Below are positions 1 through 6,747 of a stretch of 30,550 nt of DNA, piece after piece. The DNA comes from a virus: positions 1-30,550 of IMG/VR virus record IMGVR_UViG_3300029267_001809, one strand, 5' to 3'. The position numbers were made by a program, and so were the translations under genes. Under the pieces are notes generated by a model. It ran no database searches and was not told the DNA's origin. It saw only the letters and a program-made list of their open reading frames with translations. Positions within the stretch are counted from its first letter, which is position 1. Each line of letters begins with the position of its first letter.

Positions 1-49
1 TCACTATATATCTCTTTGGTGATTGTGCTTGCAAATCTGGAGGAAAAAA

Positions 50-1120
50 TTGAAATCAGTTGACACCAGAATTGACTTCCCATATTCTTTTCCCACTATG
101 CCAAGTTTATGGAAAAGACCATTAAACGGATTTTATTATGTCATTTGGCAGGAATCTGGTAGGCAGCGAAAGCGGTCACTCAAAACAAAAGAGGAAAGGA
201 TCGCAAAAAAGCTGTTTAATGTATTTAAGCGGGATATAGTTCTTAAAAAAGTTGCGCCTATTGGCGGTAAGCTGAAAATCACTCTGTCACAATTCCGGGA
301 TGAATACCTGAATCATGTCTATGCCACCAATAAGGCTCATTCAACGTATGAGGGGTATCAGACGGCCTTGAACAAGGCCATTGACTGTTGGGGTGATATT
401 CCATTGGGTCATATCACTACGCGGCATATTGATAAATTTGTAGGGGATATGTCAAAGGCTGGTCTCGCAGATGCCACGATCAATAAAAACAGGCGGCATT
501 TAAGGGGTGCGCTAAACAAAGCTCACGAATGGGAATACCTCCAAAACCGGACAAAATTCTCCAGGGAAATCAAAGAGGAGGAGTCCATTCGGTATCTCAC
601 AAAAAAAGAACTGTCAGCCGTTTTAAATCAGATTGACGATGATGAATTTGCCGATGTGGTTCTGCTGTCTGCTTATACCGGGCTACGATCTGGTGAAATT
701 TTGAGACTGACAGTCAATGACATCGACAACCCGGAAGGGTTTTTAAGGATCTCGCCAAAACAAAAGAACAAAAAAGAAAGCTGGATACCAATCAATGACG
801 CTGCAAAAGAGATATTGGTTCGGTGTGTTGCCCGTGGGTATGATAATCTTGTCAGATTCAAGACCAGGCAGACCATTTCGAAGAAATTTAAAAAGGCTGT
901 CCGAGCAGCGGGTCTCGAAGCACCACGGTTTCATGACCTTCGGCACACCTTCGGGTCGCATTTGGCGATGGAAGATGTGGGCGAGAAAACAATCCAGGAG
1001 TTGATGCGCCATAAATCCATGGCATCCACAATGGTTTACACCCACGTTTCCCCCAAACATTTAGCGGCGGCATCGGCCAAAATAAATTACGGACCTATGC
1101 CAATCCGAAAACGGAAATAA
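50..1120 (+). CDS. int: Tyrosine recombinase / phage integrase
   Basis: This is a site-specific tyrosine recombinase that would integrate and excise the phage. The C-terminal catalytic domain is complete: TGLRSGE carries the first Arg (about residue 213), HDLRHTFGSH carries the His-x-x-Arg pair (about 295-298), a later His is at about 321, and the Tyr nucleophile lies in TMVYTHVS (about 330). Residues 75-165 look like a SAM-like core-binding domain. The N-terminus (SLWKRPLNGFYYVIW) resembles the arm-binding part of phage integrases. I chose the TTG at 50 because GGAGG at 39-43 lies six bases upstream. The frame is open from an ATG at 23, and an internal ATG at 98 lacks a clear ribosome site. 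It reads towards the tRNA-Sec fragment, which is its likely attachment site. Identity is secure; the exact start is less so. Confidence 0.93.
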   Translation: MKSVDTRIDFPYSFPTMPSLWKRPLNGFYYVIWQESGRQRKRSLKTKEERIAKKLFNVFKRDIVLKKVAPIGGKLKITLSQFRDEYLNHVYATNKAHSTYEGYQTALNKAIDCWGDIPLGHITTRHIDKFVGDMSKAGLADATINKNRRHLRGALNKAHEWEYLQNRTKFSREIKEEESIRYLTKKELSAVLNQIDDDEFADVVLLSAYTGLRSGEILRLTVNDIDNPEGFLRISPKQKNKKESWIPINDAAKEILVRCVARGYDNLVRFKTRQTISKKFKKAVRAAGLEAPRFHDLRHTFGSHLAMEDVGEKTIQELMRHKSMASTMVYTHVSPKHLAAASAKINYGPMPIRKRK

Positions 1121-1136
1121 GGACAAAATCAGGACA
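1120..1136 (+). repeat. Left pair of AGGACA repeats (candidate integrase arm sites)
   Basis: Two direct copies, AGGACA at 1120-1125 and CAGGACA at 1130-1136, immediately follow the integrase stop. The same word recurs on the far side of the tRNA-Sec fragment. Spacing and position suit arm-type integrase sites; this is inference from pattern only. Confidence 0.4.
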
Positions 1137-1175
1137 GTGGCTTGTAAGTTATTGAATTTATTGGTGTGGCCAACT

Positions 1176-1242
1176 GACTTCAAATCCGGTGTATCGGGCT
1201 AAAACCTCGATAGGTGGGTTCGATTCCCATGCACTTCCGCCA
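1176..1242 (+). other. tRNA-Sec 3' half; candidate attP core
   Basis: The sequence from GACTTCAAATCC to the terminal CCA reads as the 3' half of a selenocysteine tRNA. It has the TTCAAA anticodon loop (anticodon TCA at 1180-1182), a long variable arm (TATCGGGC...CTCGATA), a T arm with GGTTCGATTCCC, and the acceptor strand GCACTTCCG followed by encoded CCA. No matching 5' acceptor strand (expected GGAAGTGC) occurs upstream, and the 5' side of the anticodon stem mispairs, so this is not a complete tRNA. Phages that integrate into tRNA genes carry exactly such a 3' half as attP. Phage genes lie on both sides, as expected for an excised or circular genome rather than a prophage end. Confidence 0.7.
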
Positions 1243-1260
1243 TAATGATTTCAATAACTT

Positions 1261-1301
1261 AGGCTGCTTTCTTAAAGGGATGTAGCCTTTCTTATTTTTT
1301 T
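1261..1301 (+). terminator. Rho-independent terminator after the tRNA-Sec half
   Basis: AGGCTGC (1261-1267) pairs with GTAGCCT (1282-1288), giving seven base pairs with one G-T wobble around a 14-base loop. The tract TTCTTATTTTTTTC follows. It could end integrase transcription in the free phage. After integration it would lie just downstream of the rebuilt tRNA-Sec gene and could serve as that gene's terminator. Confidence 0.6.
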
Positions 1302-1340
1302 CACAAAAGTGTCATAAATTGTCAAATTGTCCACACAAAT

Positions 1341-1369
1341 CAGGACAATTCCAGGACAATTCCAGGACG
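1341..1369 (+). repeat. Triple tandem CAGGAC(A/G) repeat (candidate arm sites)
   Basis: Three direct copies occur at 1341-1347, 1352-1358 and 1363-1369 at an 11-bp period, about one helical turn. The first two sit in the longer unit CAGGACAATTC. An inverted TTGTCC lies at 1327-1332. The same word flanks the other side of the tRNA-Sec core at 1120-1136, which suggests integrase or excisionase arm sites. The third copy runs directly into the ribosome site of the next gene, so binding here could also repress it. Confidence 0.5.
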
Positions 1370-1378
1370 GAGGTATCG

Positions 1379-1795
1379 ATGGGTTTATTCGAGGTTGTCA
1401 ATGACGGAAAAAATATCGAGAGCACCAACTATTTTGATAGCGAACATGCTAAACAAGGATATTTCTACCTGTCAACCAACTCGGGGTGCGTTCGGCTATT
1501 GGTCCCGGATAACCAACTGCAGGCGATCAAAGACTTTAAAGCAGCCAAGTATGTGATCTTGTCACGTGGCCCTTGGCCGGAACAAGAGGGGAAAGACGCA
1601 TTAGAATTATTATTCGAAGATTTCAGCGCCAACCCGTACGTTATTTATATGGTTGAACAACAATGTGATATGTTACCAGACGGTAAAGGAGATTGGATTT
1701 TAGCAGTATGGTCCAGGGAGGGCAAAAAATTTGTCTGCCCTTTAAAATATCGGCACGTAAACAGCATTCCGTATTTAAGGGGATGGGGGGGGTAA
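1379..1795 (+). CDS. Hypothetical protein, 138 aa, next to attP
   Basis: This is a soluble 138-residue protein starting MGLFEVVNDG and ending near a tryptophan-rich tail (LRGWGG). The ATG at 1379 has GGAGG at 1369-1373. An upstream in-frame ATG at 1319 would run through the CAGGACA repeats and has no ribosome site, so I reject it. No membrane segment, signal peptide or catalytic motif is visible. Similar small proteins (FEVxNxGxxIxSTNYFD) seem to me to occur on phages and plasmids without known function, but that is recollection. It is the only plus-strand gene besides the integrase and converges on the late operon, ending six bases before it. In a prophage it would be the first gene inside attL, a place where cargo genes are common. 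No function is assigned. Confidence 0.72.
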   Translation: MGLFEVVNDGKNIESTNYFDSEHAKQGYFYLSTNSGCVRLLVPDNQLQAIKDFKAAKYVILSRGPWPEQEGKDALELLFEDFSANPYVIYMVEQQCDMLPDGKGDWILAVWSREGKKFVCPLKYRHVNSIPYLRGWGG

Positions 1796-1801
1796 TGATG
1801 A

Positions 1802-1984
1802 CTATTGGTGAGTCGGCGACCTCCCCCTGCTCATCCTCAACAGCCCATGCAATAACGTTAATATCTTATCATCCCAAACCCAATCGGTCTTTTTAGCAAA
1901 GATCTTCAATCCTCCAAGAATAATCCCCAGGAGGATTGAGATCCAAAACCAGTTGTTTACGACGAACATGAACGCTGCGACCAT
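1802..1984 (-). CDS. Small single-TM protein, holin-like, 60 aa
   Basis: Residues 1-28 are a strongly hydrophobic segment (FMFVVNNWFWISILLGIILG), followed by a basic loop and the short motif VWDDKILTLLHGLL. The size and the membrane helix followed by a charged tail fit phage holin or holin-like accessory proteins, but no family is certain. It is the last gene of the minus-strand operon and starts seven bases after the preceding 60-aa gene. That neighbour ends in a related VWDDRVLAMFDGIF motif. Its stop lies only six bases from the convergent 138-aa gene, leaving no room for a separate terminator. Confidence 0.6.
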   Translation of the reverse strand: MVAAFMFVVNNWFWISILLGIILGGLKIFAKKTDWVWDDKILTLLHGLLRMSRGRSPTHQ

Positions 1985-1990
1985 GGCCGC

Positions 1991-2173
1991 CTACCCTTTG
2001 TACTCAAATATTCCGTCAAACATTGCCAGCACCCTATCGTCCCATACATGTTTAGGATCGTCGATTTTCTCGATGATTAATTCCCGGAGATACTCAGCAT
2101 AAGCCATCCCGCTCATCGAAAACGCCACGGTCTCGAAATATGGAACTCCTTCGTTCGGTGTTAATTCGTTCAT
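1991..2173 (-). CDS. Hypothetical 60-aa protein with C-terminal VWDD motif
   Basis: This is a soluble, acidic 60-residue protein without a membrane helix. A ribosome site AAGGAGAG lies just upstream of the ATG. The last 18 residues (KHVWDDRVLAMFDGIFEY) resemble the tail of the next gene's membrane protein: VWDD, Leu and Gly are identical and most other positions are conservative. The pair could be partners or diverged copies. It sits between the DUF5675 gene and the holin-like gene, so a lysis-related role is possible but unsupported by any catalytic motif. Confidence 0.55.
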   Translation of the reverse strand: MNELTPNEGVPYFETVAFSMSGMAYAEYLRELIIEKIDDPKHVWDDRVLAMFDGIFEYKG

Positions 2174-2280
2174 TTTGGCTCTCCTTTCGCTAAAGGTTAA
2201 AGGTTAGATGTTCTCAATATATGGCCATAAACCCACTTTATGGCCGTTTGACCTCTGCTATCTCACAGTCCTACACTACA

Positions 2281-2688
2281 TTAATAATGTTCCGTGATAG
2301 TCAGAGTCGCTATACCGTATGGTTCCAGGATCTTGACAAATTCCCTATGGGTTTTACCAGAATTAAGGACAGCACGATTTCCACGGAATTTCCCCCAATG
2401 TTCGCCCAACAATATGCATCCAGAGGTGTTGTGTATTGTGTTCCCAGGATGAAAGAGTATCCCCTCTCGACCTGGTATATCTGCGATGCGCCATGTAGGG
2501 CCGAATTTGCCAGACATATATGGGTAGCAATAATACTGTTGTGCTGGGATCGAGGAGATCCCTTTACTATTCAATCTGTCTGGGGGCTCAAGCGTTACAC
2601 AGAATAATTCCTTGTTCAATCGTAACACCCCAAACGTGCCGTACCTGTAGCGCTCTTCGAGGCGGATAATTTCAATACTTGGTTTCAT
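2281..2688 (-). CDS. DUF5675-like protein, 135 aa
   Basis: The protein shows the DUF5675 pattern: an N-terminal beta-rich part (YGTFGVLRLNKELFCVTLEPP), then a conserved FHPGNT (about 80-85) and a Thr-Ser-Gly-Cys-Ile-Leu-Leu-Gly segment (about 88-95). The His-x-Gly-Asn followed by Gly-Cys recalls the active-site layout of L,D-transpeptidase-type folds, so a peptidoglycan-related activity is possible but not shown. Such genes are common in phage late regions. The neighbours are small membrane and coiled-coil proteins, which fits a lysis or cell-wall group. No signal peptide is present. The ribosome site is weak. Confidence 0.65.
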   Translation of the reverse strand: MKPSIEIIRLEERYRYGTFGVLRLNKELFCVTLEPPDRLNSKGISSIPAQQYYCYPYMSGKFGPTWRIADIPGREGILFHPGNTIHNTSGCILLGEHWGKFRGNRAVLNSGKTHREFVKILEPYGIATLTITEHY

Positions 2689-2730
2689 AGTCTTAACCTG
2701 GTTATTTCTCCAGTTATTGGTATTTTCATT

Positions 2731-3033
2731 TCACATACCTTTCAATCGAGTTTCGATCGCTGTTAAGCGACTCTCTATGGCCACCTGCCCATTGGCAAAA
2801 ACATCTTTCGCCTTTTCACGTTTTTTGTCCATTGTGAGCAGCAGCTTTTTCAGCTCGTCGAATTTTTGCCCACAGATCTCAGTAGTAACATATCTTGGCT
2901 GCTGGGCATCCGTGAACATTGTTGCCCTGTGACATTTTTCCATTTTTGCGATCCTCATCCAAACCCAGCGGAACATAATAGCGATCAAACCTAAGATACT
3001 GCCGGTTGTCAGCACTTGTGATACAACCTCCAT
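2731..3033 (-). CDS. Membrane-anchored coiled-coil protein, 100 aa
   Basis: An N-terminal membrane helix (about residues 5-25, LTTGSILGLIAIMFRWVWM) is followed by a charged helix rich in Lys and Glu that ends in a heptad-like stretch (AIESRLTAIETRL). The layout resembles phage XhlA-type or spanin-like lysis accessory proteins, but the sequence does not settle it. I chose the ATG at 3033 because AGGGG lies seven bases upstream. The ATG at 3048 is in frame but has no ribosome site. It lies between the prohead protease and DUF5675 genes. Confidence 0.62.
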   Translation of the reverse strand: MEVVSQVLTTGSILGLIAIMFRWVWMRIAKMEKCHRATMFTDAQQPRYVTTEICGQKFDELKKLLLTMDKKREKAKDVFANGQVAIESRLTAIETRLKGM

Positions 3034-3093
3034 GATGACACCCCTCATGTATTAAAAGGGAGTATCTCCATCGATAATCCCTACCTGCCTATA

Positions 3094-4110
3094 TTAATCA
3101 ATTAAAATCCCGCGCCCCGCAGCAGCACTTCCATACTCTGGGGCTTCTTTCGTTTGATGAAGAGGCAGAATCACATCACCGATGCTATTGCCCTCCAACG
3201 GAAGACTTGCGATATCAATTTGGTTTGCTGACTCAAAGAATTGGGTAAGCACCTCGAAATCGTCTTCATTAGCCATTTCAATGATGGCATCCAGCACATT
3301 TTCAGGGATCGCGATATGGGTTTTCCTGGAGGACTCAAGGATAATTTTGCGACGCTTTTCTTCTATGTCCTGGATAGCGGCCAACTTGCTTTTCACTCGG
3401 TCAAACTCTTCTTTCGTATTTTCAGCATGTTCCCGAAGATGGTCTTCATAGATTGCCGAGGCCTCCAATTTCTCTTGCAACTCGATATTGTGTAGCTGTG
3501 TCGATGCAAGCCAACTATCCAAGTACCGTTCTGCAGTGTCCTCGTTTACCCCGGTCTGGCAGATGTTCTCCAAAATTACATCACGGGTGTTTCCATCAGC
3601 ATTCTCCAAGAGAAATCCCCTATTTTCGGCGAATCCAGGATTCAAGACATAATCAAATCCATAGAACGCACTCGTCTGGGTTTTTCCATGGGCACCACCG
3701 TCATTGCCCCCCATTGCCCACGAAAACCCGCCGATTTTTGATTTATTAAGACCAGCGACGATTTTGCCGGATTCATTGTTCTCGATGATTTCCTGGTGAT
3801 GTTCCACATCCCCTTCTTCATCAATCTCAAAAAATGTGGTCACATTGCTCGGAACATTTTCCAGAATAACGGTTTGTCCTCCGGGGAGTTTCACTGTCTC
3901 CATTTCAGATAAGTTCAATTTGCCCGCGAGTTGCCGACGGCCGTGGCCAAAATACCCAAAGGCCTCACGCAGTCGGATTCGTTCCCGCGTTTCAGGGGCG
4001 AAACAAACGTTTCGGGCCGATTCTAAAACATAGTTGCGATGATGCCCTGTGTATTTTCGGCCCTCTCGAAACAGATTGAAATTACATTTGATCACTTGTC
4101 CCATTGTCAT
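3094..4110 (-). CDS. Putative prohead protease fused to scaffold
   Basis: This 338-aa protein directly follows portal and overlaps its 3' end by 29 bases, the usual place for the T4 gp21-type protease. Residues 50-165 form a compact domain with VEHHQEI (about 102-108), GKIVAGLNKSKIGGFSWA (115-132) and GFDYVLNPGF (151-160). GGFSWA with Ser130 sits where head-maturation proteases carry a catalytic serine. Residues 205-262 are a charged coiled coil typical of scaffolds, and the end is acidic and loose. It contains several hydrophobic-x-Glu sites like those T4 protease cleaves (VLE|SA at 30, ILE|SS at 259, FFE|SA at 293). Catalytic residues are my inference. A pure scaffold is the alternative. 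Confidence 0.55.
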   Translation of the reverse strand: MTMGQVIKCNFNLFREGRKYTGHHRNYVLESARNVCFAPETRERIRLREAFGYFGHGRRQLAGKLNLSEMETVKLPGGQTVILENVPSNVTTFFEIDEEGDVEHHQEIIENNESGKIVAGLNKSKIGGFSWAMGGNDGGAHGKTQTSAFYGFDYVLNPGFAENRGFLLENADGNTRDVILENICQTGVNEDTAERYLDSWLASTQLHNIELQEKLEASAIYEDHLREHAENTKEEFDRVKSKLAAIQDIEEKRRKIILESSRKTHIAIPENVLDAIIEMANEDDFEVLTQFFESANQIDIASLPLEGNSIGDVILPLHQTKEAPEYGSAAAGRGILID

Positions 4111-5674
4111 TCACCTCATCCTGTGGTTTCAGCTTGCTGAATACCAGTTTGAATTTTTCTTCATCCATTTGGAGAAGATCCGTATACACCCAATTATTCA
4201 TTGCTGCCGGGTCATACCCTTTCATTTCCGGATCCAAAGTCTGGATCAATTGAGCTACCAGCATAGCGAAGTTTACCCGGGCCTCCCGGTTCTCGGCATC
4301 TTCTCTTTCCATGGCAGTGGATACAGAGTTGAAAACGACTCGCCAGGGCTTTTGACCTGGGAGAAAGGCCTTGTTGAATTTGTAAGCGACATGAATGTCG
4401 AAAAGACGCTCCAGACCCGTCAAAAGTGATCTCCGTAGCATGCTGGCTTTTATAGCAGCAAGAATGCTGATTCGGAAAAACCCCCCATCTCCAAGCCCCC
4501 CGGAAAGCATTTCGCCGAATCCCAGAAGGGCCGGATCGATCCCTAATGCGGACCCCATACGTTTTATGTGAAACTCCACGTCAGTAAGCGCCTCAATGTT
4601 CGGATTGCCTTCCACCGTTGAAATTTCAAGTCGCCCCTTGCCGTCCCCCCAAATTGGGATAAGTCTGTTGATAGCGGTCTGGATATAACCACGGCGAAAC
4701 GAATCGATCGCTTTTCGTTCCTCTGTTTTCTGTAGCTGTTGCGCTACTGTATTCAGATACAGGGCTGCTTTTTGAGGCGTCAGTTTCCCTGTATTCACCC
4801 CGACTAACCGCTCAAGGCGTGCCGCATTTTTCCGTGACATCTTCAATGACTGGATTGCATCCATCAAATCCAGCCAAGGATGGAACGCCGTCTCGATCAG
4901 GCTTTGGCCATAGTTCTGTGATTCGACAAGCCCCTCAGCGCCGTAATCATCCGATGCAATATCAAACGGTATCTCCTCGTACCGCGTGGGCTCTAAATCG
5001 GTATTTGTTGACCAATGAGGTATGCGGAATACGATATACTTCCAGGGTTCCATCAACCGGAGACCCCCGCCATAGGGTCCCTGATATGCAGAGGAGAACC
5101 CTACCAACTGCCCGGCCCGCTCGTAGATCATGTTGAATCGCGGATGGGTATAGAAATCAGAGCGTACGAGTTTTACCCCAGTTTTTTGCCCCCCATAAAC
5201 CCGGGCAAACCAACACCCGTATTTTGCGGCATTGTACGCCCAGGAATGACAGCTTTGGTTAATGACCTCTTTGAACGTATTGCGGAGATCAACCGTTATG
5301 GGGTCGTCTTCGTCCGCTGTGCTTTCGATAGTCACGATTTCGCCCGTGTTCGGGTCGGCGGAAAGGGCATGGGAGATATGCATTTTAATAGCACTATCAA
5401 TGGTCGGATCGACCGCCATCGTATCCAGAATGGCATATTTGGCAAGCCTGTTTTTGGGGAAAACACCCAGGGCGATAGTGTCGTCGTCGCCCATAGTGGA
5501 CCCTGCCGTTTCTCCGGCCTCGCTGGCCTGAGTGGGCAGCAACCAATCTGCACCTTCGCCGGTTGTGACCGGCATGTTGTCAATAGGTGTTTTTTCCTCT
5601 TCCGGCGTTTGAAATCCTGGAAAGAGGCGCCGCCATAGTGTTTTTTTGCTTTCAGGCTTGTCTTTTTTTGCCAT
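4082..5674 (-). CDS. Portal protein (T4 gp20-like)
   Basis: At 530 aa this has the size and layout of myovirus portals, which form the dodecameric DNA channel at one capsid vertex. Evidence includes an N-terminal basic and acidic lead, AILDTMAVDPTIDSAIKMHI (about 81-100), then SRKNAARLERLVGVNTGKL near 280-298. The last corresponds to the Arg-rich stem and 'vxTGxL' region of gp20-type portals. FRRGYIQTAI and RMGSALGIDPALLGFGEM follow in the usual order. The C-terminus is acidic. It follows two tiny genes, and its own 3' end overlaps the protease gene. The ribosome site is weak (TTTGGGG). Large terminase, normally nearby, is not in the window. Confidence 0.85.
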   Translation of the reverse strand: MAKKDKPESKKTLWRRLFPGFQTPEEEKTPIDNMPVTTGEGADWLLPTQASEAGETAGSTMGDDDTIALGVFPKNRLAKYAILDTMAVDPTIDSAIKMHISHALSADPNTGEIVTIESTADEDDPITVDLRNTFKEVINQSCHSWAYNAAKYGCWFARVYGGQKTGVKLVRSDFYTHPRFNMIYERAGQLVGFSSAYQGPYGGGLRLMEPWKYIVFRIPHWSTNTDLEPTRYEEIPFDIASDDYGAEGLVESQNYGQSLIETAFHPWLDLMDAIQSLKMSRKNAARLERLVGVNTGKLTPQKAALYLNTVAQQLQKTEERKAIDSFRRGYIQTAINRLIPIWGDGKGRLEISTVEGNPNIEALTDVEFHIKRMGSALGIDPALLGFGEMLSGGLGDGGFFRISILAAIKASMLRRSLLTGLERLFDIHVAYKFNKAFLPGQKPWRVVFNSVSTAMEREDAENREARVNFAMLVAQLIQTLDPEMKGYDPAAMNNWVYTDLLQMDEEKFKLVFSKLKPQDEVNDNGTSDQM

Positions 5675-5694
5675 TTAGAACCCCAAAGAAAAAG

Positions 5695-5817
5695 TCAAAT
5701 CATCAACCCCACACATAACCCCAGCACGAACCAGAAAGCTCCCATTGCCATCGTAATCAAGTCAGACGGCATAATACGGCATTCTTCGATCCATGCTTTT
5801 TTGAATCGCTCAATCAC
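5695..5817 (-). CDS. Tiny membrane peptide, 40 aa, GTG start
   Basis: This short gene starts with GTG at 5817, preceded by GGAGG seven bases upstream. It encodes an amphipathic, charged N-terminus (MIERFKKAWIEE) and a C-terminal membrane helix (MAMGAFWFVLGLCVGLM). Its start overlaps the stop of the preceding 44-aa gene (AGTGATTGA), indicating translational coupling, and portal starts 20 bases after it. The strong ribosome site and overlap support it as real. Function is unknown; small anchored phage peptides of this type sometimes accompany lysis or head-assembly genes. Confidence 0.55.
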   Translation of the reverse strand: MIERFKKAWIEECRIMPSDLITMAMGAFWFVLGLCVGLMI

Positions 5818-5944
5818 TTTCGAACCTCCACGTAAAGGCAAAAGCACAGGTAAACCCGTCGATACGCTCATTGCTTTGAATCCACGTTGCGTAATCCAGG
5901 GAAATAAAAACCAAAACAGTTGAAAGTTTTCTGTGTTTCATCAT
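5810..5944 (-). CDS. Possible 44-aa peptide between the DGR block and portal
   Basis: An open frame of 44 codons begins with tandem ATGs (5944 and 5941) six bases after the stop of the 109-aa gene and ends inside the start of the 40-aa membrane peptide. The product (MMKHRKLSTVLVFISLDY...) has a short basic start and a hydrophobic stretch, possibly a weak signal or membrane segment. No strong ribosome site is visible (GTGAGAA). Support is mainly from its fit without gaps into the overlapping operon. It could be spacer. Confidence 0.35.
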   Translation of the reverse strand: MMKHRKLSTVLVFISLDYATWIQSNERIDGFTCAFAFTWRFESD

Positions 5945-5949
5945 AATTC

Positions 5950-6279
5950 TCACGAAAACGTATAGTACCGGGCAACCCGTTTTATTTGGGCAAAAAACGG
6001 TATTTCATCCGCGTACTGTCCGATTTGCCTTGCCAAAACCTTGCTCCCCGTGAAAACAATCATGGTTTCACCTTTTAAGCGGAATTGAAGTGTCAAACAT
6101 TCGGTCGCATCGCCCTTTGGATATTTGCTCGTTAAAATGCGATAGCCGGTAATTTCGATTTCTTCTCCGAGGATGTCTTCAATCTTGCATTTTTTACCTT
6201 CCAATGCCGGGGTTTCTTTTGAAAAATCTGAAAAACATTTACGTTTAGAACGTGACTCTATATCGACAACGGCGCCCAT
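5950..6279 (-). CDS. 109-aa protein downstream of the DGR reverse transcriptase
   Basis: This basic, beta-rich small protein has a clear conserved-looking core: EIEITGYRILTSKYP (about 44-58), LTLQFRLKGETMIVFTGSKV (65-84) and a closing FAQIKRVARYYTFS. The pattern 'ITGYRIxxSKxP...LQFxxxGxxxVxFTGSxVLxxQ...IPFxAxIxxxxRYYTF' resembles small genes I recall beside DGR and phage reverse transcriptases, with a fold like a compact nucleic-acid-binding barrel. That is recollection, not a search. It follows the 154-aa gene by three bases. A role in DGR cDNA or RNA handling is possible but unproven. Confidence 0.65.
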   Translation of the reverse strand: MGAVVDIESRSKRKCFSDFSKETPALEGKKCKIEDILGEEIEITGYRILTSKYPKGDATECLTLQFRLKGETMIVFTGSKVLARQIGQYADEIPFFAQIKRVARYYTFS

Positions 6280-6282
6280 AAT

Positions 6283-6747
6283 TTAAGACCCGCTGACGAT
6301 GCTGCTTAAAGACACATCTGGTTTTGTTGTATCAAACTGGCTGAAATTCCACATAATCAACTCCGGTGTGCTGGATGCCAGGATTTCGGCTTTTTTGGTG
6401 TAGTAGTAACCCAAACAACTTTGTATCCAAGGGAAAATGGCCTTAATGGCTGTTTTAGTTTCTTCCGGCACGTCATCCATTGCGATCATGGCCTGGAACG
6501 TCTGCTGTGTACCGGCATCGTAGTAGCCGTAAATATAGGCCCCAATGTCCTCATTCAGTTTCCGGGCAATCAACGCCTGTTTTTCAGCCAATGACGGGTT
6601 TTTAAGAACAAAAAGAGACCGTGCACGGTATTGCTGCGTTCCCTCTTCACCCTCACCCACCGTTACCTGCTCAATACAAAATGGCACCCGGTACTGCTGA
6701 TCATCGTATTTTTCTATATTAGGCTGATCCATACTGTAACTGTACAT
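6283..6747 (-). CDS. 154-aa protein translationally coupled to the DGR reverse transcriptase
   Basis: The start codon at 6747 lies inside the last codons of the reverse transcriptase gene (29-base overlap), with AGGAG seven bases upstream. The product is acidic, with an N-terminal beta-type part (YRVPFCIEQVTVGEGEE), a middle segment rich in Gln and Ala, and a C-terminal helix-rich stretch (IFPWIQSCLGYYYTKKAEIL, about 105-124). It does not look like the small basic Avd protein of classical DGRs. Position makes it a candidate DGR accessory, or simply a virion protein translated from the same message. I do not recognise a family. Confidence 0.62.
   Translation of the reverse strand: MYSYSMDQPNIEKYDDQQYRVPFCIEQVTVGEGEEGTQQYRARSLFVLKNPSLAEKQALIARKLNEDIGAYIYGYYDAGTQQTFQAMIAMDDVPEETKTAIKAIFPWIQSCLGYYYTKKAEILASSTPELIMWNFSQFDTTKPDVSLSSIVSGS

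Noticed and set aside
1161-1242. Complete tRNA-Sec gene
   Set aside because: No 5' acceptor strand complementary to GCACTTCC occurs upstream and the anticodon stem mispairs on its 5' side; only the 3' half is present.
5015-5638. Plus-strand 207-codon ORF opposite portal
   Set aside because: Antisense to a well-supported portal gene; no family resemblance or ribosome site.
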